Position numbers and translations under genes: made by a program
In this document: positions 16,897-24,978 of the stretch, in pieces
Position numbering within the stretch: position 1 is the first letter of the stretch
Layout: each line of letters begins with the position of its first letter
Assembly: GCA_947623655.1 (NCBI GenBank)
Contig: CANQHG010000011.1
Coordinates: 1 to 54,585 of the forward strand
DNA length: 54,585 nt
Direction: 5' to 3'
Source of the DNA: an uncultured Clostridia bacterium
GTDB taxonomy: Bacteria > Bacillota > Clostridia > Christensenellales > Borkfalkiaceae
The notes under the pieces: generated by a model
Told to the model about the DNA's origin: nothing
Databases searched by the model: none
The model's input: the letters and a program-made list of their open reading frames with translations, nothing else

Positions 16897-16925
16897 TTGT
16901 GTTTTTCGGAACGTTGTGGTATAAT
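16897..16925 (+). promoter_or_regulatory. Promoter of rnpB
   Basis: TTGTGT (16897-16902), 17-bp spacer, TATAAT (16920-16925); the RNA would start close to the P1 helix at 16937. Confidence 0.8.
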
Positions 16926-16936
16926 CGGGAAGATAT

Positions 16937-17406
16937 GAGCGGACTACGCGGTCGCGGCGTGCTATACGCACGATGAGGAAAGTCCGGGCATCGCAGGGCA
17001 GGACGCCTGATAACGTCAGGTGAAGGCGACTTCAAGGAAAGTGCAACAGAAATAGACCGCCTCGTGCCTCTTTTGCCCATTGCTTTTCGCAGGGCTCCCG
17101 AAAAAGATTGCGCAACAAGATTTTTTGGGAAGAGGAGAAGCAATCGAACAAAAATCGCTCTTTGCGTAAGCGAAGAGCGGGAAGTGAGATTTGCTTCGAC
17201 GAGGCAAGGATGGAAAGGCGAGGCAAGAGCTCACCGACGGGACGGTAACGCCCCGTGCCATGTAAACCCCGTCCGATGCAAGTTTGGGACCTTTTCACAC
17301 AGGGTTGCCCGCCCGAAAAGGTCCGTGAATAACGCTGGAGCCCGTCGGTGACGGCGGGCGTAGATAAATGACCGCGCTCGACAGAACCCGGCTTACAGGT
17401 TCGCTC
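16937..17406 (+). ncRNA. rnpB: RNase P RNA with an enlarged P12 region
   Basis: The catalytic RNA of RNase P, which matures tRNA 5' ends. P1 is GAGCGGAC (16937-16944) pairing with GTTCGCTC (17399-17406). Conserved elements are present in order: GAGGAAAGTCCGGGC near 16974, GCAACAGAAA near 17043, GCAAGAGCTCACC near 17223, GTAAACCCC near 17262, TAGATAAATGACCGC near 17361 and ACAGAACCCGGCTTACAG near 17381. At 470 nt it is longer than usual. The excess lies between CGCCTCG (17058) and CGAGGCAAGGATGGAAAGGCGAGGC (17199-17223), the P12 position, and resembles a dispersed repeat seen near 981-1032. Confidence 0.95.
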
Positions 17407-17476
17407 ATATCCCAAGCCCCACGCCATTCGGCGTGGGGCTTGGGATATAAAGGGGAAAGGGAAACGGGTTCTGTCG
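17377..17476 (+). repeat. Large nested palindrome overlapping the rnpB 3' end
   Basis: CTCGACAGAACCCG (17377-17390) is exactly complementary to CGGGTTCTGTCGAG (17463-17476). Nested inside is a 20-bp perfect stem around ATTC (about 17406-17449, arms CATATCCCAAGCCCCACGCC and its complement), probably the RNA 3' processing or termination hairpin. Confidence 0.85.
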
Positions 17477-17666
17477 AGCAAAAAGGGGCCCCCGCAAAAA
17501 GACGAAGTATTTTTGCGGGGAGAGGAGAGACAACGGAGCGAAGAGTCCCTTTTGCGGAGAAAAAGGGGCAAAAGCGCAGTTTGTCTCGACGAAGAACCCA
17601 GCTTACAGGTTCGCTCATATCCCAAGCCCCACGCCATTCGGCGTGGGGCTTGGGATATAAAGGGGA
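17391..17666 (+). repeat. Direct repeat of the rnpB 3' end, 210 bp apart
   Basis: 17391-17456 (last bases of rnpB plus its hairpin) recurs unchanged at 17601-17666. Between the copies are GC-rich repeat segments such as a CCCCCGCAAAAAGACG...TATTTTTGCGGGG hairpin at 17491-17520. Confidence 0.92.
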
Positions 17667-17815
17667 GAAAAGCCGTAGCGGAGCGAAAAGGCTCTTTGTC
17701 GATGAAAGAAAGCCTTCACCCCTGCACCCCTGCGGGGGGAAGGTGGCACGGCGAAGCCGTGACGGATGAGGGGCGTTTATAAAAGCGTTCCGAAATTTAA
17801 TTCGGCCAAGATAAC
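17667..17815. repeat. Palindromic repeat with GGCACGGCGAAGCCGTG core
   Basis: CCCCTGCGGGGGGAAGGTGG followed by CACGGCGAAGCCGTG and GATGAGGGG. The same design (GC-rich hairpin, then CACGGCNACGCCGTGAC, then GAGG) occurs at 47630-47680 and, degenerate, at 11165-11215. Confidence 0.6.
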
Positions 17816-17854
17816 AAGACAGGCGCCCGCCGATAAAATCGGCGGGCGCCTCGG
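17815..17854 (-). terminator. Rho-independent terminator of tnaA
   Basis: On the minus strand: GGCGCCCGCCGA / TCGGCGGGCGCC stem with loop TTTTA, then TGTCTTGTT. Confidence 0.85.
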
Positions 17855-17868
17855 ACATTCGGAAATTT

Positions 17869-19248
17869 TTATTCCACGGGCTTGAGTTTTGCCGTGAAGT
17901 GGCGCAGAATCGGCGGTTCTTCCACGATCTCGTAGCCCTTGATCGAAGAAGCCCGTTCCTTGATGTTGATGAGCGCGTCGGCAATGACGTCAAGGTGAGA
18001 CTGCGTGTAGACGCGGCGGGGTACGGCAAGGCGGGTAAATTCAAAATCTGCCTCGAGCTGTTTGCCCGTGTCGGGGTCGTTTCCGAGCAGGAAAGAGCCG
18101 ATGTCGCACGCGCGGATCCCCGCCTCTATGTACAATTCCACGGCAAGCGCCTGCGCGGGGAATTGATAGTAGGGGATATGGGGGAGAAGCCTCTTCGCGT
18201 CCACAAATACGGCGTGTCCGCCCACGGGGCTCTGGTAGGGAATTCCCGCTTCCGTCAGACGGGCTGCGAGATATTCCATCTGCCCGATGCGGTATTTCAA
18301 AAAGTTTTCGTCGACGCCCTCTTTGAGCCCGACGGCAAGCGCCTCGATGTCCCGTCCCGACATGCCGCCGTAAGTCACAAAGCCCTCAAAGGAGATCGTG
18401 CGCTGTTTCACCGCCTCGAAGAGCGCTTTGTCGCGGCAACCGATGAGCCCGCCCATGTTGACGATGGCGTCTTTCTTTGCGCTCATGGTGAAGCAGTCGG
18501 CGTCGCGGAAGCATTCGAGAAGGATCTCACGGATGGTGCTCTGTTGATAGGCCTTTTCGCGCTGTTTGATAAAGTAGGCGTTTTCGGCACAGCGGGCGGC
18601 GTCGATCATGAGCTTTATCCCGTGCTTATGCGCGATCGCGGCCGTCTGTTTGATATTTTCCACGGAGACGGGCTGTCCGCCTGCGGAGTTGTTGGTGATC
18701 GTCATAATGATGACGCCGATGTTCTCCGCACCGAGTTCGGCAATGAGCGCTTCGAGTTTCTCGCAGTCCATGTTGCCCTTAAAATCGTAGTAGGCGGCTG
18801 TATCGAGCGCTTCGGGGACCACGCAGTCGATGGCGCGTGCGCCCGCAAGCTCCACATGGGCGCGGGTGGTGTCGAAGTGCATGTTTGCGATGGCGTACTT
18901 CTTTCCCTCGAGAAGAATGGGGAGAAGTACTTTTTCCGCCGCACGTCCCTGATGGACGATCTGGATATAGGGCATGGAGAAGATCTCCTGCGCGGACTCC
19001 TGCAAGCGGTAGTAACTCTCGGCGCCCGCATACGATTCGTCGCCGACCATAACGCCCGCCCACTGCGCCGTGGACATGGCGCCCGTGCCGCTGTCGGTGA
19101 GGAGATCGATATAAACGTCGCTCGCGGCGAGCGAGAACATATTATAATTTGCGGCGGCGATCTTTTGCCTGCGCTCTTCCCGCGTGAGGATCTTGAGCGG
19201 TTCCACGCTCTTGATGCGGAAAGGTTCGGGGATGTAAATTGGTTTCAT
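17869..19248 (-). CDS. tnaA: Tryptophanase (tryptophan indole-lyase)
   Basis: A 459-residue pyridoxal-phosphate enzyme splitting tryptophan to indole, pyruvate and ammonia. Family blocks: [48 protein letters not shown], and the PLP lysine segment [14 protein letters not shown]. The C-terminal half ([34 protein letters not shown] and the ending LRHFTAKL) follows tryptophanase rather than tyrosine phenol-lyase, though TYGGMSGRD is shared with the latter. Some doubt between the two remains. No permease gene and no leader peptide are evident; a consensus promoter and AGGAGGA ribosome site precede it. Confidence 0.85.
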   Translation of the reverse strand: MKPIYIPEPFRIKSVEPLKILTREERRQKIAAANYNMFSLAASDVYIDLLTDSGTGAMSTAQWAGVMVGDESYAGAESYYRLQESAQEIFSMPYIQIVHQGRAAEKVLLPILLEGKKYAIANMHFDTTRAHVELAGARAIDCVVPEALDTAAYYDFKGNMDCEKLEALIAELGAENIGVIIMTITNNSAGGQPVSVENIKQTAAIAHKHGIKLMIDAARCAENAYFIKQREKAYQQSTIREILLECFRDADCFTMSAKKDAIVNMGGLIGCRDKALFEAVKQRTISFEGFVTYGGMSGRDIEALAVGLKEGVDENFLKYRIGQMEYLAARLTEAGIPYQSPVGGHAVFVDAKRLLPHIPYYQFPAQALAVELYIEAGIRACDIGSFLLGNDPDTGKQLEADFEFTRLAVPRRVYTQSHLDVIADALINIKERASSIKGYEIVEEPPILRHFTAKLKPVE

Positions 19249-19292
19249 ATACGCTTCCTCCTGTCATATGGAAATCTTTTTCTGTTTGTTTT

Positions 19293-19321
19293 ATTATACA
19301 ATCAAGGTGCCGAAAAGTCAA
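19293..19321 (-). promoter_or_regulatory. Promoter of tnaA
   Basis: On the minus strand: TTGACT (19321-19316), 17-bp spacer, TATAAT (19298-19293). Confidence 0.88.
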
Positions 19322-19369
19322 TACATTCTTGAAATTTCGTTCGTGATGTGTACGGATCCGCGTGAAGAC

Positions 19370-19398
19370 TTGACAGAGAGCCCCGCGCGGATTATAAT
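19370..19398 (+). promoter_or_regulatory. Consensus promoter of the acetyltransferase gene
   Basis: TTGACA (19370-19375), 17-bp spacer, TATAAT (19393-19398), divergent from the tnaA promoter. Confidence 0.9.
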
Positions 19399-19420
19399 AA
19401 TGACAAGACAAGAGGCAGAT

Positions 19421-20029
19421 ATGGACAGAGAAACTTTTCTTGCGGAAATGAAGAAACGGGGCTACATCGGGGCGGGCTCAAAGACGCATCTCTATATGCA
19501 CGGGATGTCACAGAGGGCGCTGCAGTACACGGCCGAGATCAACGGGAAGTATCATGCGCCCGCGGAGCTCAGAAAACTGTTTTTCGAACTCATCGGCAGG
19601 GAAGAGGACGAAACGTTCGGGCTTTTCCCGCCCTTTTCCACCGACTACGGGCTGAATATCGTCCTCGGCAAGCGCGTCTTTATCAATTCGGGCTGCTGTT
19701 TTCAGGATCAGGGCGGCATTGAGATCGGCGACGACGTTCTCATCGGCCAGCAAGTCGTCATCGCGACGCTCGACCACGACCTCGACCCCGAAAAAAGGGG
19801 AAACATGCTGCCCGCTCCCGTAAAGATCGGCAACAAAGTATGGATCGGCGCCCATGCCACGATCCTCAAAGGCGTCACGGTCGGCGACGGCGCCGTCATC
19901 GCCGCGGGAGCGGTCGTCACAAAGGACGTCCCCGCATACACGGTCGTCGCGGGCGTTCCCGCAAAAATCGTCAAAGAGATCAAGAAAGGGTCGGGCGATC
20001 AAGTCGGCAACGGCTGCGCAAAGGGTTGA
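19421..20029 (+). CDS. Maltose/galactoside-type sugar O-acetyltransferase (LbH family)
   Basis: A 202-residue cytoplasmic enzyme that transfers acetyl from acetyl-CoA to a sugar. An N-terminal helical domain (1-60) precedes a left-handed beta-helix built of hexapeptide repeats ([40 protein letters not shown]). The catalytic His lies in [11 protein letters not shown] near 120, and [13 protein letters not shown] is the usual end. ATG at 19421, with AGAGGCAG upstream, is preferred over ATG at 19400, which lies 2 bp after the -10 box. The acceptor sugar is unknown. Confidence 0.88.
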   Translation: MDRETFLAEMKKRGYIGAGSKTHLYMHGMSQRALQYTAEINGKYHAPAELRKLFFELIGREEDETFGLFPPFSTDYGLNIVLGKRVFINSGCCFQDQGGIEIGDDVLIGQQVVIATLDHDLDPEKRGNMLPAPVKIGNKVWIGAHATILKGVTVGDGAVIAAGAVVTKDVPAYTVVAGVPAKIVKEIKKGSGDQVGNGCAKG

Positions 20030-20054
20030 TTTTCCCTTTCGGATGATGTATGAT
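20026..20054 (+). promoter_or_regulatory. Promoter of the aldo/keto reductase
   Basis: TTGATT (20026-20031), 17-bp spacer, TATGAT (20049-20054). It overlaps the preceding stop codon. Confidence 0.65.
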
Positions 20055-20082
20055 GAGAAAAATCGGTCAGGAGGATCGCAAG

Positions 20083-20927
20083 ATGGAATATGTAACACTC
20101 AATCACGGCGGAAAATTTCCCGCGATCGGGATCGGAACTTATACGATCACACCCGAGGATGCGGAAGTGAGCGTGAGGGAAGCGCTCAGAATGGGCTATG
20201 AATGCGTCGACACGGCGGCGGCATACGTCAATGAGCGGGCCTGCGGACGCGGGATCAAGGCAAGCGGCGTACCGAGAGAGAAAGTTTATCTCTCCACAAA
20301 ACTTTGGCCGAGCGAGTACGAAAATCCGAACGCCGTGAATGAGACGTTGGAGCGGCTCGGCGTAGACTATGTCGATCTTCTGTTCATCCACCAACCCGCA
20401 GGGAATTGGCTCGCGGGATACAGATCGTTGGAAAAAGCGTATCGGGAGGGGAAAGCGAGAGCGATCGGCATTTCCAATTTTGAGGGCAAATATATCGAAG
20501 AACTGAAAACAAAGTGGGAGATCGTGCCGCAGTTCGTTCAGGTTGAGGCACACCCGTATTTTACGCAGGAAGAGCTTCGTAAAACGCTCGATCCGTACGG
20601 CGTCCGTCTGATGTCATGGGGTATCCGCTCGGGCACGGCGACAGGACGTTGATCGAACAGCCGATTTTCGGGAAGATCGGGGCAAAATATGCGAAGACCC
20701 CCGCGCAGGTCATTCTGCGTTGGCACACACAGATGGGATTTGTAGTGATTCCGGGGAGCAAAAACGTCTCACATATCAGGGATAATCTGAATATTTTCGA
20801 CTTTGAACTAACGGATGCCGAGATGGCAGAAATCGCGGCCCTGAACAGGGGCGTCCGCTATTACCATCGTACCGATGAACAGCTTGCGGCGTTTGCAAAA
20901 TTCAGGCCGAAGTATGAGAAAGCTTAA
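20083..20927 (+). pseudogene. Aldo/keto reductase interrupted by a 2-bp frameshift
   Basis: Residues from ATG 20083 (AGGAGGA 7 nt upstream) read as an NADPH-dependent aldo/keto reductase with the catalytic tetrad: Asp and Tyr in CVDTAAAYVNE, Lys in STKLWP, His in LFIHQP. At 20618-20621 the run GGGG follows ATGTCAT. Family members read MSWYPLGHG here, which requires only TGG before TATCCG, so two extra G bases shift the frame. The first frame ends at 20652. The rest of the enzyme (YPLGHGDRTLIEQPIFGKIG ... VVIPGSK ... RYYHRTDEQ) continues in another frame to 20927 without further damage. It is either a recent mutation or a sequence error. Confidence 0.88.
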
Positions 20928-20964
20928 AATTTCAGGAAAATTATGATCGAAAGGAGAATGATCG

Positions 20965-21954
20965 ATGAACGAAGAAACATTGCATTTGACGAATGAATGG
21001 GACAAAGTCTTTGAAAAGAGCGAAAAGGCGGAACACGGCAAGGCGACTTTCCGCAACCGCTACGGCATAACGCTCGCCTGCGACGTATACCGTCCGAAAG
21101 GCGCGGAGGGAAAACTCCCTGCGATCGCGGTCTGCGGCCCGTTCGGCGCGGTAAAAGAGCAGAGTTCGGGACTTTATGCGCAGGAGATGGCGGAACGTGG
21201 ATTTCTTGCAATCGCTTTCGATCCCTCGTTTACGGGCGAGAGCGGCGGCGAACCGCGGTATGTGGCTTCTCCCGATATCAACACCGAAGACTTTTCTGCG
21301 GCGGTAGACTATCTCTCCTGCCGCGGGGATGTGGATGCGGATAAAATCGGCATTATCGGCATCTGCGGCTGGGGCGGCATGGCGATAAACGCCGCCGCTA
21401 TGGATACGCGGATCAAGGCGACCGTCGCTTCCACGATGTACGACATGACGCGGGTCAACGCCAAGGGATATTTTGATGCGGCGGACAGCGAAGAGGCCCG
21501 CTTCGAGACGAAAAAAGCGCTCAACGCACAGCGCACGGCCGATTATAAAAACGGAAATTATGAGCTCGGCGGGGGAGTCGTCGACCCGCTGCCCGACGAC
21601 GCTCCTTTCTTCGTCAAGGACTATTACGACTATTACAAGACAAAAAGGGGGTACCATGTCCGCAGTCTGAACTCAAACGGCGGTTGGAACAAGACTTCCT
21701 CGCTTTCGTTTATCAATATGCCCATTTTGGCATATAGCAACGAGATCAGGAGTGCGGTTCTTCTCATCCACGGCGAAAAAGCCCACTCCTGCTATTTCTC
21801 GAAAGACGCCTATGCCGCTATGACAAAAAACAGCAAATATACTGCGAATAAGGAACTTCTTCTCATCCCCGGCGCCGTCCACACAGACCTCTACGACCGA
21901 AAGGATATCATTCCCTTTAAGAAGATCGAAGCGTTCTTCCGGAAATATCTGTGA
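20965..21954 (+). CDS. Alpha/beta hydrolase (YcjY/dienelactone-hydrolase-like)
   Basis: A 329-residue cytoplasmic alpha/beta hydrolase without a signal peptide. The nucleophile elbow reads GICGWGG near residue 135, with Cys at the nucleophile place as in dienelactone hydrolases. LLIHGEKAHSCYFSKDAY near 265 and GAVHTDLYD near 310 supply the acid and His. The family is widespread in gut Firmicutes next to aldo/keto reductases, and substrates are largely undefined. AAAGGAG is 8 nt before the ATG. The gap to the reductase is 37 bp, so they could be cotranscribed. Confidence 0.85.
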   Translation: MNEETLHLTNEWDKVFEKSEKAEHGKATFRNRYGITLACDVYRPKGAEGKLPAIAVCGPFGAVKEQSSGLYAQEMAERGFLAIAFDPSFTGESGGEPRYVASPDINTEDFSAAVDYLSCRGDVDADKIGIIGICGWGGMAINAAAMDTRIKATVASTMYDMTRVNAKGYFDAADSEEARFETKKALNAQRTADYKNGNYELGGGVVDPLPDDAPFFVKDYYDYYKTKRGYHVRSLNSNGGWNKTSSLSFINMPILAYSNEIRSAVLLIHGEKAHSCYFSKDAYAAMTKNSKYTANKELLLIPGAVHTDLYDRKDIIPFKKIEAFFRKYL

Positions 21955-22040
21955 TCCGCGCTTCGTTCGGGAGAACGAACGAACGTCCGTGAGCATGATG
22001 CGCTGAAAATGATGCGTAAACCGGGAAAGAGGAGAGCGAA

Positions 22041-22757
22041 ATGGATAAGGATACGAGAACGGTGCTTCTCTTGGGCAGGAGCGCTCTGGAAAAACTGCAA
22101 AGGAGCCGCGTCGCCGTGTTCGGGATCGGAGGCGTGGGCGGCTATGCCGTTGAGGCGCTTGTCCGCTCGGGCGTGGGGGCGCTCGACCTGATCGACAGCG
22201 ACATCGTGAGCGTCACCAACATCAACCGCCAGATCGTCGCCACAACAAAGACGGTGGGTCAATATAAAGTCGACGTTGCGGCCGCGCGGATCGCCGAGAT
22301 CGACCCGCGTTGCACCGTCCGCACCTATAAAACGTTTTATCTCCCCGAGACGGAAAATCTCTTCGATTTTCGTGGATACGACTATGTTATCGACGCCATC
22401 GATACGGTGACGGGCAAGATCGCGCTCATCAAAAACGCCAAAGCTTGCAATACGCCAGTCATCAGCGCGATGGGGGCGGGAAACAAGCTCGATCCGACAA
22501 AATTCGAGGTCGAAGATCTTGCAAAAACTTCCGTCTGTCCGCTCGCACGGATCATGCGGCGCGAACTCAAAAAATACGGGATCGAGCATGTAAAGGTCGT
22601 TTATTCCAAAGAAGTGCCCGTCCGCCCGCTCCCCTCCGAAGAGAAGAGCGGCAAACGCGAGACTCCGGGGAGCGTTGCCTTTGTCCCGTCCGTAATGGGG
22701 CTCATCATCGCGGGCGAGGTCGTGAAAGATCTCATCAAACAAAGGGAGGATCAATGA
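22041..22757 (+). CDS. tcdA: tRNA threonylcarbamoyladenosine dehydratase
   Basis: A 238-residue ThiF/MoeB-fold enzyme (TcdA, formerly YgdL/CsdL) that cyclises t6A to ct6A at tRNA position 37 using ATP. It shows VFGIGGVGGYAVEALVRSG (nucleotide-binding glycine loop near 28), DSDIVSVTNINRQ, and GYDYVIDAIDTVTGK. The C-terminal GSVAFVPSVMGLIIAGEVVK is typical. It opens a short run with a lipoprotein gene (1-bp gap) and a TtcA-like gene (4-bp overlap). That run pairs two tRNA-modification functions. Confidence 0.92.
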   Translation: MDKDTRTVLLLGRSALEKLQRSRVAVFGIGGVGGYAVEALVRSGVGALDLIDSDIVSVTNINRQIVATTKTVGQYKVDVAAARIAEIDPRCTVRTYKTFYLPETENLFDFRGYDYVIDAIDTVTGKIALIKNAKACNTPVISAMGAGNKLDPTKFEVEDLAKTSVCPLARIMRRELKKYGIEHVKVVYSKEVPVRPLPSEEKSGKRETPGSVAFVPSVMGLIIAGEVVKDLIKQREDQ

Positions 22758-22758
22758 A

Positions 22759-23247
22759 ATGATGAAAAAACTGCTCTGCGGGTTACTCTTCGCCGCGTCC
22801 CTCCTGCTCTGCGCCTGCGGCGGCGACATGGACGGCTGGCCGACGCTCGAATTGGGTTTGGAGATCGAAAATTACGATGAAGTTTCGCTCGAATATCATC
22901 ATATTTCCAAGCATTCCGATCGGATGCCGCTCGACGTCGATGAGGATTACTTCGGTACATCTTCTGATCGGGAGATCATAAACGAAATTTATCAACAAAT
23001 AGACGGCAGACTATATAGCGAAGAGACATACGACAAGATAGATACGGAAAAATATTGGAGCAAGGTGGTCATCACGTTTTGGAAAGACGGTGAGGCGGGA
23101 TATACGTTTTCATTTTATGAGTACGCCATCAAAAACGGCTACTTCGTCTTGGACAACGGAGAAATTCACAAGTATTTGGGCGACTTTGTAGGCACGTATG
23201 AGCAGTTCAAGGATAAACTCACCCCGTCGGAGAGGAGAGCGGCATGA
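22759..23247 (+). CDS. Small hypothetical lipoprotein, 162 aa
   Basis: It has a signal peptide with lipobox LLCAC (acylated Cys near residue 20), then an acidic, aromatic-rich mature domain of about 140 residues with no family I recognise. GGGAGGA at 22744-22750 fits either ATG 22759 or ATG 22762. It is wedged between tcdA and the ttcA-like gene with a 1-bp gap and a 4-bp overlap, so it is co-translated with them, though an exported protein has no obvious part in tRNA modification. Confidence 0.75.
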   Translation: MMKKLLCGLLFAASLLLCACGGDMDGWPTLELGLEIENYDEVSLEYHHISKHSDRMPLDVDEDYFGTSSDREIINEIYQQIDGRLYSEETYDKIDTEKYWSKVVITFWKDGEAGYTFSFYEYAIKNGYFVLDNGEIHKYLGDFVGTYEQFKDKLTPSERRAA

Positions 23248-24068
23248 CGGACGGCGTTGCGAAAACCATTGAAGAGGGGCTGAGGAAAGAGTACGCAAAG
23301 CGGCTCTTTAAGCCGTTCGCAAAGGCGGTCGTCGAATACGGTCTCATCAAGCCGAACGACAAGATCGCCGTGTGCATTTCGGGCGGGAAAGACTCCATGC
23401 TCATGGCAAAGCTCTTTCAGGAGCTCAAGCGACACAATAAATTCCCGTTTGAGCTCGTCTTTCTCGTCATGGACCCGGGGTATAGCAAGGAGAACAGGGA
23501 GCGCATCGAGGAGAACGCGCGCCTTCTCTCCATCCCCATCACCGTGTTCGGGACGGACATCTTCGAGAATGTATTTGAGATCGAAAAATCGCCCTGTTAC
23601 ATCTGCGCCCGCATGCGGCGGGGGCATTTGTATGCCAAGGCGAAAGAGCTCGGTTGTAACAAGATTGCGCTCGGCCATCACTATGACGACGTGATCGAGA
23701 CCATTCTCATGGGTATGCTCTACGGCGGGCAGATCCAGACGATGCTCCCCAAACTGAAGAGCGCCAATTTCGAGGGGATGGAACTCATCCGCCCGATGTA
23801 TCTGATCCGCGAAAAGGACATCATCGCATGGCGGGACGATAACGGCCTCTGTTTTTTGCGCTGTGCGTGTAAATTTACCCAAAACCAAGCGAAGAAAGAC
23901 GCCGACGGCGGCAAGCGGCTGCGGGTGAAAGAGCTCATCCGAGAACTCAAGCGGGAAGATCCGCAGATCGAGAGGAACATTTTCAGGAGCGTGGAAAACG
24001 TCTCTCTTGCGACCGTCATGGAATATAAGGATAAAGACGGCGTGCGCCACCGCTTCGACGAGGCGTGA
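23244..24068 (+). CDS. TtcA-like PP-loop tRNA thiolation protein
   Basis: A 274-residue cytoplasmic ATP pyrophosphatase. The PP-loop SGGKDS is near residue 49, the CxxC pair CYIC near 117 and a further CxC in RCACKF near 210. These cysteines suit the iron-sulfur cluster of TtcA-type enzymes, which install 2-thiocytidine at tRNA position 32. GHHYDDVIETILM is also conserved. Clostridial members of this subfamily are not all tested, so the exact modified base is an inference. Translation is coupled to the preceding lipoprotein. Confidence 0.85.
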   Translation: MTDGVAKTIEEGLRKEYAKRLFKPFAKAVVEYGLIKPNDKIAVCISGGKDSMLMAKLFQELKRHNKFPFELVFLVMDPGYSKENRERIEENARLLSIPITVFGTDIFENVFEIEKSPCYICARMRRGHLYAKAKELGCNKIALGHHYDDVIETILMGMLYGGQIQTMLPKLKSANFEGMELIRPMYLIREKDIIAWRDDNGLCFLRCACKFTQNQAKKDADGGKRLRVKELIRELKREDPQIERNIFRSVENVSLATVMEYKDKDGVRHRFDEA

Positions 24069-24071
24069 GCG

Positions 24072-24103
24072 TGTCCCTTCGGCCGCGCACAGCCGAAAGG
24101 GGG
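24072..24103. terminator. Hairpin between convergent genes
   Basis: CCCTTCGGC / GCCGAAAGGG arms with a CGCGCACA loop lie between the ttcA-like gene and the convergent helical-protein gene; the flanking T-tract is poor. Confidence 0.45.
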
Positions 24104-24114
24104 TCATCGCGCGA

Positions 24115-24549
24115 TCACAGATATTTTGCGATCTCTTTGAGCTGTCTGTCCTGCAATTCGATGAGACGGCGCGCAAAGTCTTTCGCACGGCCGTCCGCCG
24201 CTTTGTACTTGTTCAGATATTTATTGATCGATTTGATTCCCATATTGCATCCGTCGGTGATAAGATCGGAAATTTCTTCGTCCGTCTCTTTCATCGCCAT
24301 CATGACGTTTGTCTTGAGCCAGGCCATTCCCTTTGCAACGGGATTGGGATCTTTCCCCTCATCGTGATAGGTGTGTAAAATGCCCTGCAATTCGTTCTGA
24401 AGTTCGGCATATTCGCGCTGATACGCGTCGAGCATCGACGAAAACGCCGGACTCTTCGCATGATCTTTTACCTCGTCGATGGCGGCGATGCCCATTTGGA
24501 TCCCCGCGTCGCATTCGCGCATGAGTTCTATCGTGTCGTGTTCTATCAT
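24115..24549 (-). CDS. Helical-bundle protein of unknown function, 144 aa
   Basis: Entirely alpha-helical prediction with amphipathic helices and no signal peptide. The pattern (GIAAIDEVKDHAKSPAFSSM ... RLIELQDRQLKEIAKYL) recalls ferritin-like or DUF2383-type four-helix bundles, but I see no clear metal-ligand set. An AGGA ribosome site precedes the ATG. It is monocistronic and converges with the ttcA-like gene. Confidence 0.7.
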   Translation of the reverse strand: MIEHDTIELMRECDAGIQMGIAAIDEVKDHAKSPAFSSMLDAYQREYAELQNELQGILHTYHDEGKDPNPVAKGMAWLKTNVMMAMKETDEEISDLITDGCNMGIKSINKYLNKYKAADGRAKDFARRLIELQDRQLKEIAKYL

Positions 24550-24671
24550 TCTTTTTCCTCCGCAAACAGTATGTGCGGATTTTTCTTTTATATTATGGAT
24601 AGATTCGGAGCGCGGCCGTTCCGCCGAAAAAAAATTCTTTTAAAAGAACATTTGGGCGCTTCCTTAATCGT

Positions 24672-24699
24672 TTGACAAATTTTTGAAAAGTGATATAAT
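24672..24699 (+). promoter_or_regulatory. Consensus promoter of the short transcription unit
   Basis: TTGACA (24672-24677), 16-bp spacer, TATAAT (24694-24699). Confidence 0.88.
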
Positions 24700-24730
24700 G
24701 AAGACAGCGACAAAAGAAAAGGATATCGAG

Positions 24731-24841
24731 ATGTTTCCGAAAACCATTGGTTGCAAAATTTTAATTGTCGGGAATTGGGCGCTGCGAACGGGTCTCTCGT
24801 CCGCAGGGCGCAATGTATCTATCTTTCATCATACGGTATAA
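24731..24841 (+). CDS. Candidate small protein gene, 36 aa
   Basis: ATG at 24731 with AAAGGA 8 nt upstream opens a 36-codon frame (MFPKTIGCKILIVGNWALRT...) ending in TAA at 24839-24841, immediately before the terminator hairpin. Promoter, ribosome site, frame and terminator therefore fit as a minimal gene. Residues 7-17 are hydrophobic and the rest is basic with two adjacent His near the end; charge and length would suit a small membrane-associated or regulatory peptide. I know no homologue. The strong hairpin within the frame is the main argument for a non-coding RNA instead. Confidence 0.4.
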   Translation: MFPKTIGCKILIVGNWALRTGLSSAGRNVSIFHHTV

Positions 24842-24842
24842 A

Positions 24843-24874
24843 CGGGGAGTGCAGCTTGCGCTCCTTGTTTTTGT
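24843..24874 (+). terminator. Rho-independent terminator of the short unit
   Basis: GGAGTGC / GCGCTCC stem with loop AGCTT, then TTGTTTTTG. Confidence 0.85.
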
Positions 24875-24978
24875 TAACGGAGTGTCGCGAACTTGAACAA
24901 AATTTTTAATTTTTGGCATGTACAAGGGCGAAATTTTGTTTAAATAAAACATTTTTTGTTAAATTTGAAAATTGCCCC

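Larger units (their letters stand above)
24706..24874 (+). ncRNA. Short independent transcript (structured RNA or small mRNA)
   Basis: A consensus promoter and an intrinsic terminator bracket about 168 nt. Inside, GGGCGCTGCG pairs with CGCAGGGCGC (24777-24811) and ACGGG with CTCGT, forming one long hairpin. GCGACA at the likely transcript start (24707-24712) is complementary to TGTCGC at 24883-24888, just past the terminator. A rod-like RNA of the 6S type is possible, but I cannot verify any known family. The same transcript carries a plausible 36-codon open frame, listed separately. Confidence 0.55.

Noticed and set aside
19249-19320. A tnaC-type leader peptide regulating tryptophanase
   Set aside because: Only about 40 nt separate the likely transcript start from the tnaA start codon, with no Trp-containing short frame.
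17899-19332. A 477-codon open frame on the plus strand
   Set aside because: Mirror of tryptophanase, whose minus-strand frame has the full set of PLP-enzyme motifs, promoter and terminator.
20616-20927. A separate small gene downstream of the aldo/keto reductase
   Set aside because: Its product is the missing C-terminal part of the reductase, in register after removing two bases.
24706-24874. Purine riboswitch or SRP RNA
   Set aside because: The transcript precedes salvage genes, but it lacks the purine-aptamer core and the SRP tetraloop consensus and has its own terminator before the deo promoter.
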